Below are positions 53,513 through 63,997 of a stretch of 64,000 bases of DNA, piece after piece. The stretch is from Diploptera punctata (taxonomy: Eukaryota > Arthropoda > Insecta > Blattodea > Blaberidae). The notes under the pieces were generated by a model. It did no database searches and was not told the DNA's origin. It saw nothing but the letters and a program-made list of their open reading frames with translations. The translations under genes and the position numbers were made by a program. The stretch covers positions 1-64,000 of the forward strand of contig JASPKZ010009881.1 in assembly GCA_030220185.1 (NCBI GenBank), given 5' to 3'. Each line of letters begins with the position of its first letter. Within the stretch, counting starts at the first letter, position 1.

Positions 53513-53946
53513 ACTAGTTTATTATCAGTCGTCCGAGTATTTATTTATCCCAATCTTCTTGTAACAAACCAGTCTGGCGACTCCGAAAGCTATGGATTTT
53601 ACACTAATCTAAGTCGTTTTGGACATTTTATTTTTTCACTCCTACTCACTTCCCTTTACCCCTTACGCGTAATAAGGGATCAAAACGTGGGCTTAAATCG
53701 TCGGGACGATCACCAATCAGCTTAGCTACACCGAAAATCTTGAATTGGTACTTATATCGGTCGTTTTCGATTATTTCGATATGTTTTCACCTCTAACCCT
53801 TCCCTATGGATATTAGGAGTCTTTTACCTCCCCATTGTATTTTTACAGAGTGTAAGTCATATTTGTACCAAGTTTGGTTGAAATTACTCCATGCGATCTA
53901 GAATTATGCTGGTACATACATAAACCCCTACCTGTATAAACATATA
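53513..53946 (-). mobile_element. Probable Helitron fragment, cut by the pogo-like element
   Basis: ACTAGTTTATTATCAGTCG on the left (3' end on the minus strand) and AAGTTTGGTTGAAATTACTC, TGCTGGTACATACATAAAC on the right are typical of the 5' region of insect Helitron-type repeats. The right terminus is interrupted at 53947. Confidence 0.5.
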
Positions 53947-55318
53947 GGGTAAAGGAGGATAAGAGTACGCACTTAGTGGATTTTCAGTTATATTTGATAA
54001 AATAAATGAACTACAGAGTTCAACATTTTTTAAAATATTCTTTATTCAAATACAAATAGTTTAAAAAATCATCAGTCAACTACATTTTAAAATACAGGCA
54101 TGAATAATAAATTAGCAAAAAATGTAATTTGCGTACTCTTGGCCTACCGGGAGGTTAAGAGTACGCGGGTAGGGTGGTTAAGAGTACTCACTAGGGCTTG
54201 TCTAACAATAGTCACAAACAAATGGACCACTGCCTTCTTAAGCACTACACTCTTCTTGCCACCACTCTTTGCAAATTCCACACTGAATCCAGCTATCATG
54301 GTACGAACCCCGACATCCTGGACAGACAGTTGAATCGTCATATTTTTCTTCTTCTTTAATGAAGGCTTTCGACTCAGCTGAACTTGAAGATGGTTTAGAG
54401 TCATTATTAAACATCAATTCTCTTCTCGCATTTGATTTCCTGTTTGCTAGGCCCATTTATCTTACTTGTCTTTCCTATTTTTTAAAAACTTTTTTTCTGA
54501 TTTAGCCTGCTCTAATTCTTTTCTCTCTTTTTTTTTCTTCCAAATGGTTTTTGAAAGGTGATGAGTCATGATTTCTGATTTATGTGCTGGTCTCTGCTTT
54601 CTTCGGTTCATAGGGTCTTGTTCTTTATGTTCTGGAAGCGGCAGAATTAGATGAATACTAACATTAATTTTACATTCTTGTTCTGATAAACCTACTGTTT
54701 CATTTTCTCCAGTTCTTTGCTCTGCAAATAAAAATAAAAATGTTATTTGTATTTCTTTACGATTAAATACAAAACTATGATAAGTTATAACAACTTTGTA
54801 TCAATATAATATACATCTATATATTAAGAGTAAAACACAGTTTTCCACTTAATAGCCATAAATGGGGGAAAAAAAAAAAACAATGTAACAATGTTAACCC
54901 CCAATGGAGGCTAAGATACGCAGTGATCAGCTGCTGCGTACTCTTTGCCTCACTTGGCGTATTTCACAAAATCACCAATAGATTCCAGCACGTAACAGAG
55001 AGGTAAATGGTATCTTCACCATGTTGTAGGATATTAAATGCACATTAATATGATATCTCTTTACAAAATATTTTTTTACTACTTAAGGTAAAAAACAGTT
55101 ATGCTATATCACACAGAAATTACATAGAAAAGTAAGGAAAGTTAATTTTACCTGGTAGAACGAAGATAAATGAAGCAGGTCAATGATACTACGGCGTGAT
55201 CTTCCATTGTAACAGCTACACTGAAACGTAATAATCAGCATGTTCTGCAGTACTGCCAACACCATAAAATTTCCCTGCGTACTCTTAACCGCCTGCGTAC
55301 TCTTATCCTCCATTACCC
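53947..55318 (-). mobile_element. pogo/Tc1-type DNA transposon with subterminal repeats
   Basis: A 1372-bp element: GGGTAAAGGAGGATAAGAGT at the left is the inverse of the right end (CTCTTATCCTCCATTACCC). The TIR is about 26 bp with one mismatch, and TA sits next to both ends. The motif GCGTACTCTT or its inverse recurs inside (53964, 54131, 54158, 54179, 54947, 55276, 55294), as expected for subterminal transposase-binding sites. Confidence 0.85.
54238..54900 (-). pseudogene. pogo-like transposase C-terminal remnant with zinc finger
   Basis: Minus strand from about 54690: HLILPLPEHKEQDPMNRRK-like, RPAHKSEIMTHHLSKTIW, a lysine-rich stretch, then the clean frame 54456-54238 with SKPSSSSAESKAFIKEEEK and CPGCRGSYHDSWIQCGICKE, WWQEECSA-stop. 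C-x2-C...WIQC-x2-C-xxWW-xxxC is the PHD-like finger at the C-terminus of some insect pogo/Tigger-type transposases. The DDE catalytic domain is deleted. Confidence 0.72.
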
Positions 55319-55439
55319 TATACATTAATTAAAGAAATATGATCATCTATTTTAGTAAATTCAGTGAGGAAATTGGATGATAATTGTATTTATTTCTAGA
55401 TTTTTTATTCTTGAAGGTAAGCAAGGTCTCCTATGGCCT

Positions 55440-55735
55440 ATGTAGTGGGACCACTTTATCTTTATCTTTTACCTTTATTATCGTACATCATTAGCGTCGT
55501 ATTTCAAACCGGAACGTGAAAAATCCGACAAATTTTGTTCAGAGGCTTATTATTCAGATTTGGGGTTTTTTTACGTGTCATAAATCTAAGGTATGGGACA
55601 AATTGCTTTACTTTCCTTCTGAATGGAGGGGTATTCCGGATTTTTAATCTCTTAAAAAACTATCGACTACGCTCCTGGTTTAAATCTACGAATCTCGAAA
55701 TCAGAGCCTAATTTTTATTGACCCGTTGCTGCACA
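55440..55735 (-). mobile_element. SINE-B, old copy
   Basis: Weak but colinear on the minus strand: GATTTCGAGATTCGTAGATT (B box region), CCTCCATTCAGAAGGAAAG, TCTGAATAATAAGCCTCTGA and CAAAATTTGTCGGATTTTTC. Confidence 0.65.
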
Positions 55736-55808
55736 CTAATCTGCAATAACTAATTCACTTTTTATTACAAATAGTGTACAGAAACTTAGAGAAATATACA
55801 ATAAATTA

Positions 55809-56354
55809 CACTGAGCAACAAAAAAGAAACTTTTTTTTTGTCCCAGAAAGAAAAATATGTGATTCTGATAGTATGTTTTCTCCTGAATTCAAATATGATA
55901 TAGGATTTTCTCCATCACGCAAGGTTTCCGAGAGACAGGCATTTATTATAATTTCAAACACTTTAATATTTTGTACATTCGTAACTACACAATATTCGAA
56001 CATTCGGACTCACCTAGAAAGTAAGAAATGACCATTTTCTGCTATATTTCGCCTGTGGAGCATCCCTCTTGATGGTCCAACAATAATCGGCCAGCATATT
56101 AGGATTCCATTTGTCCTGATATCTCTTTTCCTCAGCTGAAACCATTTGAGTTAGGTCATTTGGTTTTATTTACAATGGACAAATGGACGATAAAACGTCT
56201 ATTAAAAAATAATTATTTAAATCCATTAATTTAAATTGAAATAAAAAAACTGTGGGTGATGGAGAAATTCCGAATACATATTTGAAAACACGATAAAAAA
56301 CTGCATTAAGTACAACTATTGGTACTCATGAGACAAAAATCATGTTGACCAGTG
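55809..56354 (-). mobile_element. CACTG-ended non-autonomous transposon, copy 2
   Basis: A 546-bp inverted homologue of 33068-33611. Ends CACTGAGCAACA and TGTTGACCAGTG. It keeps GTTGGACCATCAAGAGGGAT and TGAGTCCGAATGTTCG in inverse. Short open frames in both copies are similar but carry indels. Confidence 0.84.
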
Positions 56355-56439
56355 CTATTTAACTAAGAGAAAAATAAATAAAAAGATCAGAACCACAAAA
56401 TAAACTTTCATTAACACTACATTCATCGGAGGAAGCTGA

Positions 56440-57345
56440 AGCATGATAGGTGAAACATCAAAGAGGCGGCTGTATTCACAAACCTTGCGTAGGTTGAGCA
56501 AATATGGAAGGAGGATCCTAAAGAGTTTAATGTTATTGTCAAAGTCAAAAGTAATAAAGTATATAAAGACAGTCATAAAAACTAAAGTACATTCCAATGA
56601 AATGAAGGTAGGAATAAGCACTTCTAAAACACTAAGAAATGGTGATATGTCAATAAAGGCATAAACAAGAGAGGTACTGTATGGAAGTGATTTGTTTCAA
56701 CATAAACGAAAAATGAGGGAACGAACTTGATGAAGGAAGTTCTAAACTAAGAAATTCACGACTTATAGTGTTTAATGTGCCAGAAGGTCCACCGCTGTGG
56801 TCTCGAGGTTGCGTGCTGCCTTGTCACGCAGCGGGCCCGGGTTCGATCCCCAGTCGGGACAGTTTTTCTGGGTGAGGTTTTTATCGGAGTTTTTCCTCAC
56901 CTGTAAGACAAATGTCAAGAAAACGTCAAGGCCCAAACGGTCCGCGAAATCATATGGCCATCATCATCATCCTTATCATTATCATCTTCATCACCAATCC
57001 TTCACCGGTGTGGAAAGCAACGGGAAGCTATCACACCTACAATTCCCTAGCAAAGCTGTAAAGCATAGCATGAAAATGCTATGATTGCAGTGAAGGACCT
57101 GCCCTCGGGCAGAATTACTATGGATGGATGGATGCCAGAAGAACTGGATGTAGTTCAATTAAAGAATGCAATTGTGGAACAAAACTCGGAGATGTGCTTG
57201 TAAGAAGGCGACTTTGCACATAAGGTCCTTCCTTGTTCAAAGACAAACGAAATGAGGGCAACTTGGTCATGGAAGTTAATCCCAAAACAAAAAAATATAT
57301 CACTAAGACAGAGAAGATTAAAATAAGAATTAATATATGCTCTAA
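56440..57345 (+). pseudogene. LINE ORF1 (gag-like) remnant with nested SINE-C
   Basis: 56443-56660 reads KTKVHSNEMKVGISTSKTLR, NGDMSIKA, and then (shifted) KMRERT/LMIFNVPEG-like. After the SINE come EELDVVQLKNAIVEQNSEMC and EVNPKTKKYITKTEKIKIRI. The LRNGDMSIK and VQLKNAIVEQN...EVNPK...RI pattern matches the RNA-binding domain of gag-like ORF1 proteins in Jockey/R1-type LINEs. The zinc knuckles are not reached; SINE-A sits at its end. Confidence 0.65.
56787..57132 (+). mobile_element. SINE-C, full length, with 9-bp TSD
   Basis: GTCCACCGCTGTGGTCTCG, GGGTTCGATCCCCAGTCGG, CCTGTAAGACAAATGTCAAG, hairpin ATAGCATGAAAATGCTAT, end ACTATGGATGGATGG. TSD tgccagaag at 56778-56786 and 57133-57141. Confidence 0.95.
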
Positions 57346-57652
57346 TGGGGGCACGCCGTAGCGTTAGTGGTTAAGACACTGAGCTACAAGCCGGAGGGTT
57401 GAGGTTGAATTCCCGTTGGGGTCAGGATTTTTATACTGACCCAAACCCTCTGGCGGCACTATGGCCCTGAGGCCGACTCAGCCTCTAACGGAAATGAGTA
57501 CCAGATGCTTGTTCTGGGGGTAAAGGCGGCCGTCACGCAGGGCTGACAACCCGGCTGACATAAAGTGCTGATTGTCTAGATAAAGTGGGAGCCTTAACCT
57601 TCTACTACCCTAAGGGCCTCCGGACCTGTTGTGGGATCTCTTTACTTTACTA
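57346..57652 (+). mobile_element. SINE-A, full length
   Basis: CACGCCGTAGCGTTAGTGG (A box), a B-box region mutated to GAGGTTGAATTCCCGTTGGG, GGCCTCCGGACCTGTTGTGG and CTTTACTTTAC at the 3' end. Imperfect TSD atatgctctaatg / atattccctaatg (11 of 13). Confidence 0.9.
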
Positions 57653-57756
57653 TATTCCCTAATGACAATTGTAGTATATGATGGGCTCACAGACATATTA
57701 GACCAAGTCCATTTATTTATTCTGAATAATAGAACCTTAAAGTTCTTAGTAAATAA

Positions 57757-58142
57757 CTAGCTGGATCAGCGACGTTGTTTGCGTGGACAAAATTATTCTA
57801 ATTTTAAAAGACAAAAGTGCTTATTGTGAGTTATTCGTAAAAGATTGACAAACTATCGCGGACTTTTTGTAGAATTTTTAAAATATTCGATTCCGAGTAT
57901 ATTTATTTGGTGTTTTTGTTATGGTTTAGGCTGCGTAAGCATTTAAATGTCCAAACCAGACTTTTTTCAGTGCACCGATGCACATTTTGTAGCTCCAGCC
58001 CTATAGTACGTACGGTAATATATTATATATGTTAATTATCCCAAAATTTCTATAAATGAAAGTAAAAAATCCTATTAAAATCGAAGTAGTTTTGAGTCCA
58101 TCAAGGACAGACAGACTCACAGACATACATTTATATATTAGA
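57757..58142 (-). mobile_element. Short Helitron with intact ends
   Basis: Minus strand: TCTAATATATAAATGTATGT (5' end, preceded by A), GTCCTTGATGGACTCAAAAC, to ACGTCGCTGATCCAGCTAG (3' end, followed by T). 386 bp, non-coding. GTTATTCGTAAAAGATTGAC and TTATGGTTTAGGCTGCGTAA are shared with 39380-39600. Confidence 0.82.
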
Positions 58143-58539
58143 TGATTTCAAGTAAAGTAAGAATATAGTAATAAATATTGCAACATTAAGATAAAATGGT
58201 AGTACATATGAATAAAACACACTTTGCTTCACTTATTACTTTAACTAACGCATTAATTTGAAAAAAAATGTGCCTGGTCTGCTATGGTTGTGAACTCCTC
58301 ATATAAAGGACTAGATTCTACGATAATTGTAATAACAAATACAATAATCGAGCAAGCGATTGAAATGGAGTACTGTACTAACCTGGCCAAGTTGCGCTGG
58401 AAACCATTCTATGGAAGAGTGCAGAGTTGCAAAGAAACTAACTACGTACAGCCTTTGCAATAATTGGCGCACAATAATTTTCAAGTCTCAGAACGAAGCC
58501 ACTGCGCATGATCAGAGATCAGCTCTTTGATTCACAATT
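58143..58539. other. Unassigned stretch
   Basis: No element recognised. The middle part (58330-58500) has even base composition and may be single-copy. Confidence 0.4.
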
Positions 58540-58796
58540 AGCCTATACAACTATTTGAGAAACTAAATCCGTTCTATTTCGTTGTATGTTGTGCAATGGA
58601 AAACAATTTCGTGCAAATAAGTAGTGCGGTAAATACTGAAAATAAAACAAAACAAAAAGAAATGAAACAAAAGAAAGAACATTAATTGAAATAAGGACGA
58701 GAGAGAAAAAAGAAAAAGCATGACAGCAGGATCGAACACGCGACCTCATGCACGGGAAACAGAAGCTCCCTCCACTAGACCACAACCATCTCTCCC
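58540..58796 (-). mobile_element. SINE-F candidate (tRNA-like head)
   Basis: Minus strand: GATGGTTGTGGTCTAGTGG (A box), GGTCGCGTGTTCGATCCTGC (B box), then T-rich sequence. A single copy. Spacing of boxes A and B (about 35 bp) suits a tRNA-derived head; cloverleaf not verified. Confidence 0.65.
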
Positions 58797-59029
58797 AGAA
58801 ATTGTCTATATGAAGCGATGCAGTACTTCAAGACTTACTTGTACTGTATAACGAAATTAGATATTATCTTAATTAACATTAATCAGACGCATTTTGTATT
58901 AGTAATGGAAATAAATAATTTTATTATGTCATGTGTTTGTAAACAAAGTAATGAGTTACAATCGTTATTCATTATATATATATATATATATGAGCTGTTT
59001 CCTTTAATTTATCTATTTCAATATATACC

Positions 59030-59300
59030 ATTCCATATTAATTCTGTCCGAGGGCAAGTCTTTCACTTCAATCATAGCATTTTCATGCTATGCTTTGCAG
59101 CTTTACTAGGGAACTGTAGGTGTGGTAGCTTCCCGTTTCATTCCACACCGGTGAAGAATGATGATGATGATAATTATAAGGATGATGATGTCCGGATGAT
59201 TTTCAGGGACCGTTGGGTCCTAAGCTTCCTGACATTTATCTTACTGGTGAGGAAAAACTCCGAAAAAAAATCTCACCCTGGAGCGTGTCCCGATCGGAAA
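59030..59300 (-). mobile_element. SINE-C, head missing
   Basis: ATTCTGTCCGAGGGCAAGTC, hairpin ATAGCATTTTCATGCTAT, GTTTCATTCCACACCGGTG, CTCCGAAAAAAAATCTCACC and GTCCCGATCGG. It ends in a TA array (59305-59363) instead of the head. Confidence 0.88.
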
Positions 59301-59304
59301 TATT

Positions 59305-59305
59305 T

Positions 59306-59363
<58 letters not shown>
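59305..59363. repeat. TA dinucleotide array
   Basis: (TA)n. Confidence 0.97.
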
Positions 59364-59389
59364 TTATTTATTTATATAACGAAGCCTGG

Positions 59390-59525
59390 TAACATGTAGG
59401 CAATATGAAAATTAACGACGTTATTAAATAATAAAAAATTAAAAATCTACCTGGCCAAAATCGAACGTGGGCCCGCGTCGTCGGAAAAATAGCATCTTAC
59501 CGACTGCTCCACTGAAGCGAACGAT
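59390..59525 (-). mobile_element. SINE-G candidate (tRNA-like head)
   Basis: Minus strand: GCTTCAGTGGAGCAGTCGG (A box), ACGCGGGCCCACGTTCGATT (B box), TTGGCCAGGTAG. A single copy, boundaries unknown. Confidence 0.5.
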
Positions 59526-59824
59526 ACGAATGCTGCATGAAGCGAGATTTTATATTCAAACGAGTCAGAACATGTAACAACGTACTGGTGTGAATCGCTT
59601 TCTAACTTTCCATCATCAAGAGTTGGGCCATAATTTTTTTTTTTTCAAAGGCTGTACATTAACTTAAACATATTTAATAGAAATACGCCTGCAAACGAAT
59701 ATCAATCTGCGTTGGGCATAGATTGTAGTGCCTATAAAATAACGATAAAGAAATACATCCACAGTACTATTAACCAAAAACAACTTGCATACTAATCGTG
59801 TACATTCGAGAAATAATCGTAAGT

Positions 59825-59919
59825 AATGCCACAAGTGATTTCCAAATTATCGATAAATTCACGACTCACGAAATGAGAATTAAATTTATCTAGAGAATTT
59901 GGAAATCAAGAGTGGCATT
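59825..59919. repeat. Isolated long imperfect hairpin, 95 bp
   Basis: The left arm AATGCCACAAGTGATTTCC / AAATTATCGATAAATT pairs with the right arm AATTTATCTAGAGAATTT / GGAAATCAAGAGTGGCATT, leaving a loop of about 23 bp (59860-59882) that itself contains CTCAC...ATGAG. No other copy in this window. Size and shape fit a miRNA precursor, but also a tiny MITE. Confidence 0.55.
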
Positions 59920-59925
59920 TGTTAG

Positions 59926-61075
59926 AACTATTTAACGAATAAAATTAAGCTGTTTACTCACAAATCATTATTTAAATATAGTTATTTTAAAATATTTATA
60001 TATTTAATGTAAACGGCGATGTTTGAAAACAAATGAGAAACGATTGGTATGCTTCATTTGCTTCTTTTGTTGATCACTGCAACCAGATCATATTATTTAT
60101 TGCCAAAGGAACGCAATATTGTAAGAATGCGCTCTAGGGGAGAAAAATTAAACACATCAAACTGTATATTAATTCCTTTCTGATGTCCTATGATGTAAAT
60201 ATGACAATTATATTTTTCTGGAATGTTATTACCTGGGGAAAAAATACATTTAAGGAAGTGCAAACAGTGTTTTTTTTTTTTTGGTGGTATAATCAATTCC
60301 TACAAATGTTTTATATTAACTCCCGCTTGCGCTATGTATTGACATTCATGCACTATATATACAATCTGGTAGCCGTATTTCTTACAGAGTCAGTCACTGC
60401 AAAATAATGCCATGACCTATCCAGAATGTTAAAAAGGAGGTGCTTTCTTTATTATGACAAACTTTAGTTGGTAAATTCTAAGCGAAACACGACTGTGATT
60501 GGTTGTTAATAAAAAATCATTGAAATGTGATTGGTCATTGACTCCCATTTTGGGCATGAGTTAAATAGTCATACAACTTCACTGCAGTGAATACAAGTCA
60601 ACTTCAAACCGTTACAAAAAACCTAGCGCAGCAATGAAACTAATATAGATTTGGTATTCGCCCAGGAACTTCTCATACATGAAATTATAAACTTGCGGAC
60701 ATTAAAAAAAAAAAATGGAAAAGAGCAGTAATTAAGAAAAAAAACTCTTAGGGATACTTCGGTTGTTTCTAGCGTGGGCTGTCACTTCTTTTGAGTTTGA
60801 GTGGTTTACCACGTTCACTTCTTAGGGCTAATAATTAATAATAATAATATGACAGACATAAGATGATAAGACTTCTCTTCCAATCAATGAATACAAATGA
60901 ACAATGAATATGTACAATATTAGGTCTATATTGTATATGTAATAGGTCCTATACATATTATAGTAAATTTAAAACAGACATGAAAAATACAATGTTGAAT
61001 TCATATACATAGAACCATTATTTTTATGCATTAAAGTAATAACAATAATAATAACAAAAATTATTTCAATATAAT
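59926..61075. other. Unassigned stretch, possibly single-copy host DNA
   Basis: More than 1 kb without recognisable repeats apart from short poly-T/poly-A runs. No frame longer than about 75 codons and no domain signal. Confidence 0.4.
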
Positions 61076-61088
61076 ATTTAAACATTGT

Positions 61089-61385
61089 CCACCGCTGTGG
61101 TCTCGAGGTAGCGTACTGCCTTGTCACACAGCGGACCGAGTTCGATTCCCGGTCGGGACAGGCTCCTGGGTGAGTTTTTTTCGGGGTTTTTCCTCACCTG
61201 TAAGACAAATGTCGGGAAGCTTAGGGCCCAACGTTCCCCGAAAATCATCCGGCCATCATTATCATCGTTATCATCTTCCTTTACCGGTGTGAAAAGCAAC
61301 GGGATGCTACCACACCTATAATTCCCTAGTACAGTTGCAAAACAGCATGAAAATGCTATGATTGCAGCGAAAGACCTATGGATGG
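61089..61385 (+). mobile_element. SINE-C with 13-bp TSD
   Basis: CCACCGCTGTGGTCTCGAGG head, GAGTTCGATTCCCGGTCGGG (B box), CACCTGTAAGACAAATGTCG. The 3' hairpin is shortened to CAGCATGAAAATGCTATG, end ACCTATGGATGG. The GCAGAATTACT block is deleted. TSD atttaaacattgt at 61076-61088 and 61386-61398. Confidence 0.95.
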
Positions 61386-61624
61386 ATTTAAACATTGTAC
61401 CATCAATTGATGTATACCGGCACACAAATGAAGGCAATATTCAAACCAAAGTTAAATCAAATACAAATTTAGATTTATTTTAGGTGTGTATAACATCGGC
61501 TGCTTCTGATTTCCTCTGATGGGAAATTCCATTTGCGGAAATTGGAGATAATATATGAAGTAGTTAGATGAGATGTCCTATGTATTATTATTATCGTCGT
61601 CATCGTCATCACCACCATCATCAC

Positions 61625-61629
<5 letters not shown>

Positions 61630-61697
<68 letters not shown>
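61630..61697. repeat. TTA array
   Basis: (TTA)n preceded by (CAT)n, upstream of a SINE-C copy. Confidence 0.96.
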
Positions 61698-61698
<1 letters not shown>

Positions 61699-61703
61699 GC
61701 TAA

Positions 61704-62017
61704 GTCCACCGCTGTGGTCTTGAGATAACATGCATGCCTTGTCACGCAGCGGACCCGGGTTCGATTCCTGACCAGGACAAGCTTCCTGGGTAAGGTTTTC
61801 TTTGGTGTTTTTCCTCACCTGTAAGACAAATGTCAGGAATCTTTGAGGCTCAAAAGGTCCCTGAACATCATCTGGCTATCATCATTATCATCCACGGTGT
61901 GGGAAGCGATGGGAAACTACCACACCAATAATTCCCTAGTAAAGTTGCAAAGCATAGCATGAAAATGCTATGACTGCTAGGAAGGACCTGCCCTGGGGCA
62001 GAACACTAAAGAATATA
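61704..62017 (+). mobile_element. SINE-C with 12-bp TSD
   Basis: CCACCGCTGTGGTCTTGAG, GGGTTCGATTCCTGACCAGG (B box, altered), GTAAGACAAATGTCAGG, hairpin ATAGCATGAAAATGCTAT, CTGCCCTGGGGCAGAACACT. TSD attattagctaa at 61692-61703 and 62018-62029, at the edge of the TTA array. Confidence 0.94.
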
Positions 62018-62124
62018 ATTATTAGCTAATATTAAAGTAATCCGATACGTTTACAAATATGGCAGTATTAATTGTATTGTATTTAGATGCATTTTCCCTT
62101 TCCTGAAAACTATAGGCCTAATAG

Positions 62125-62440
62125 ATTCCCCTTGGTGCAGAACTACGGGAGTTGCACTGGTTCGAGTCCACCGGAGAATACAGTTTCTCATGGAATTTCG
62201 GGCAGTATGGGATCGGTGCCCACCCTGCATCTTAAAGAATTTGGATAGCAACAATAATCAGCGGTTTCAGGTTGAGAAAAACAGCTACAATGGCTGGGGG
62301 ATCCAACATGTTGACCACATGTCATCGCTAAACTGGCTCTATGATCGTCCATCTCTATGATTAACTAGTGGATGTAAGGCTAGCACCTGGTTGGTAGGCC
62401 AAGGGCCTTTAAGACCTGTCCCGCCATGGAGTTACAGTAT
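62125..62440 (+). mobile_element. SINE-D, head missing
   Basis: AACTACGGGAGTTGCACTGG, GGTTCGAGTCCACCGG (B box), CGGTGCCCACCCTGCATC, AACAGCTACAATGGCTGGGG, CTTTAAGACCTGTCCCGCC. Confidence 0.87.
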
Positions 62441-62628
62441 ATTACATTCACATAGGATATTATAAAAAAAAACATTAATTCGTTTAAAGTTATACCATAA
62501 AGTCCATTCCGTTTTTAAATACTACAAACTTTAAATTTTATGCACCAAAGCTATAGTCTGTGAGGATTTAGTTATCCGGTCATTTTAAGTGAGAGATGTA
62601 GTCTGGTCGTATTAAGAAAGCGACGGGT

Positions 62629-62810
62629 ATTAGTCATTCAAAATATCTCTGCAGGCGGAAGAATTACGAAGCTATGATTGTTGCTACACGTGACGGCAGT
62701 GTACACTAGCAGCGTCCCACGTCCCATTCCCCTCTGCGCTCTTAGATAGCAGTGTCACGTGTTCTATTCCTGCATAAACATGACTGCAGTGTCCTCCTTA
62801 AACGGGTAAT
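62629..62810 (+). mobile_element. ATTA-ended element, copy 4 (internal deletions)
   Basis: ATTAGTCATTCAAAATATC to CCTTAAACGGGTAAT, 182 bp. The CRE/TATA-like part is reduced to CACGTGACGGCAGTG, and CCGTCAACAACTGCGCTTA is lost. Confidence 0.86.
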
Positions 62811-63007
62811 ATTCACCTTTCCCTCTCGCTTGGCCTTCCCTCAGGCATTTTATGGTGATTGATAGTAGGTACTGATATGTGTTAAGAGGAGTGGGGGGTG
62901 AAAACACCAAAACATTTCCAAGTATTTTGACAAAAAAAGATCATTGACCATAAATGTTGTTGTGGATGTTGTCAGCTCAAGATTAGAAGAGGGTAATAGA
63001 AATCCTG

Positions 63008-63334
63008 GTCCCGCGCCGTAGCTGAGTGGTTAAGGCAGGAAGCCTTGGCGCAGAGCTACAGGACTTGCGCTGGTTCGAGTCTGGAAGATATTTTCTCATG
63101 GTATTTCGTATGCGACCGGTGTCCACCCAGCATCATGAGGAATTTGGGTAGCTACAATAAGTAGTGGCTCCAGGTTGAGAAAACCAGCTATAACGGCTGG
63201 GGGTCTCGACATGCTGATCACATGTCACCTCTAAGTGATCATCTACCTCTGTGATTAACACATGTGGATGTGAGGCCAGCAGCCGGATTATAGACTAAGG
63301 ACCTTCTAGGCCTGTCGCGCCAGGAAAGACAAAG
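63008..63334 (+). mobile_element. SINE-D, full length, with 11-bp TSD
   Basis: CGCGCCGTAGCTGAGTGG (A box), GCTGGTTCGAGTCTGG (B box), CCGGTGTCCACCCAGC, AGTGGCTCCAGGTTGAG, ACGGCTGGGGGTCTCGAC, CCTGTCGCGCCAGGAAAG. TSD tagaaatcctg at 62997-63007 and 63335-63345. Reference copy for the family. Confidence 0.96.
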
Positions 63335-63420
63335 TAGAAATCCTGACAACTAAATCCTCACGGACTGTATGTGATGATTGATCTGTGAGTCTGAATTAAT
63401 TTTAGAAGCTAGTGCATAAT

Positions 63421-63997
63421 TTATATAGGCATATATATATATATATAATTGTTATGAACGTGTTTGTCACTCTACTCCTCCTAAACGACTGGATCGATTT
63501 TGATTAAATTTTTCGTGTGTGTCTGATTGGGTCCGTCGATGGTTTAGATTCAAAATTGGACTCTCTAAAACCATTAAGGTAGAAGTTCACCTGAAGTGAA
63601 AATTTAAAAATCTCTCTGGCGGTCACATTTTTCGATGTTTCACAACGAAACTCATTATATCGTTTTAAAATAAACCAGGTAGGTATTATCAAAAAATGAG
63701 CGAAATTCGACAATTAAAAGTGGTGGTTTACTTGAAACCCAAAATTAAAAACTGCCTAAACGACTGACCGATATTGATGTTTTTTTTTTAATGTGTCTCT
63801 GATTTAGATTCACAATTGGATCCGTAGGTGGCGCTGCGATCGGGTTATAGGATTTTTTATATCAGATATGTAGTCATCTGCAATATCGACTTATTAATTA
63901 GTGAATTTTATGGTAAAGAATGTAACATATTTTTATCGTCCGGCCATGTCACGAGAATTGAACGTCCGGACACGACAACGTCCGCCGGGTCCATTAG
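63421..63997 (+). mobile_element. Helitron C, near full length
   Basis: After a TA run, CTAAACGACTGGATCGATTT (5' block). Two diverged internal repeats (63500-63560 and 63755-63830) each contain GTGTCTGATT-type and TTTAGATTCAAAATTGGA sequence. The 3' end is ACGTCCGCCGGGTCCATTAG followed by T, resembling the CTAG|T end of Helitron B. Non-coding. Confidence 0.7.

Noticed and set aside
56797..57084. 95-codon His-rich protein
   Set aside because: It is SINE-C translated through its (CAT)n stretch; similar His-rich frames at 5472, 51036 and 51514 have the same origin.
58540..58796. Genuine nuclear tRNA gene
   Set aside because: Boxes A and B are present, but I cannot form a convincing acceptor stem by eye and non-tRNA sequence follows directly; a SINE head is more likely.
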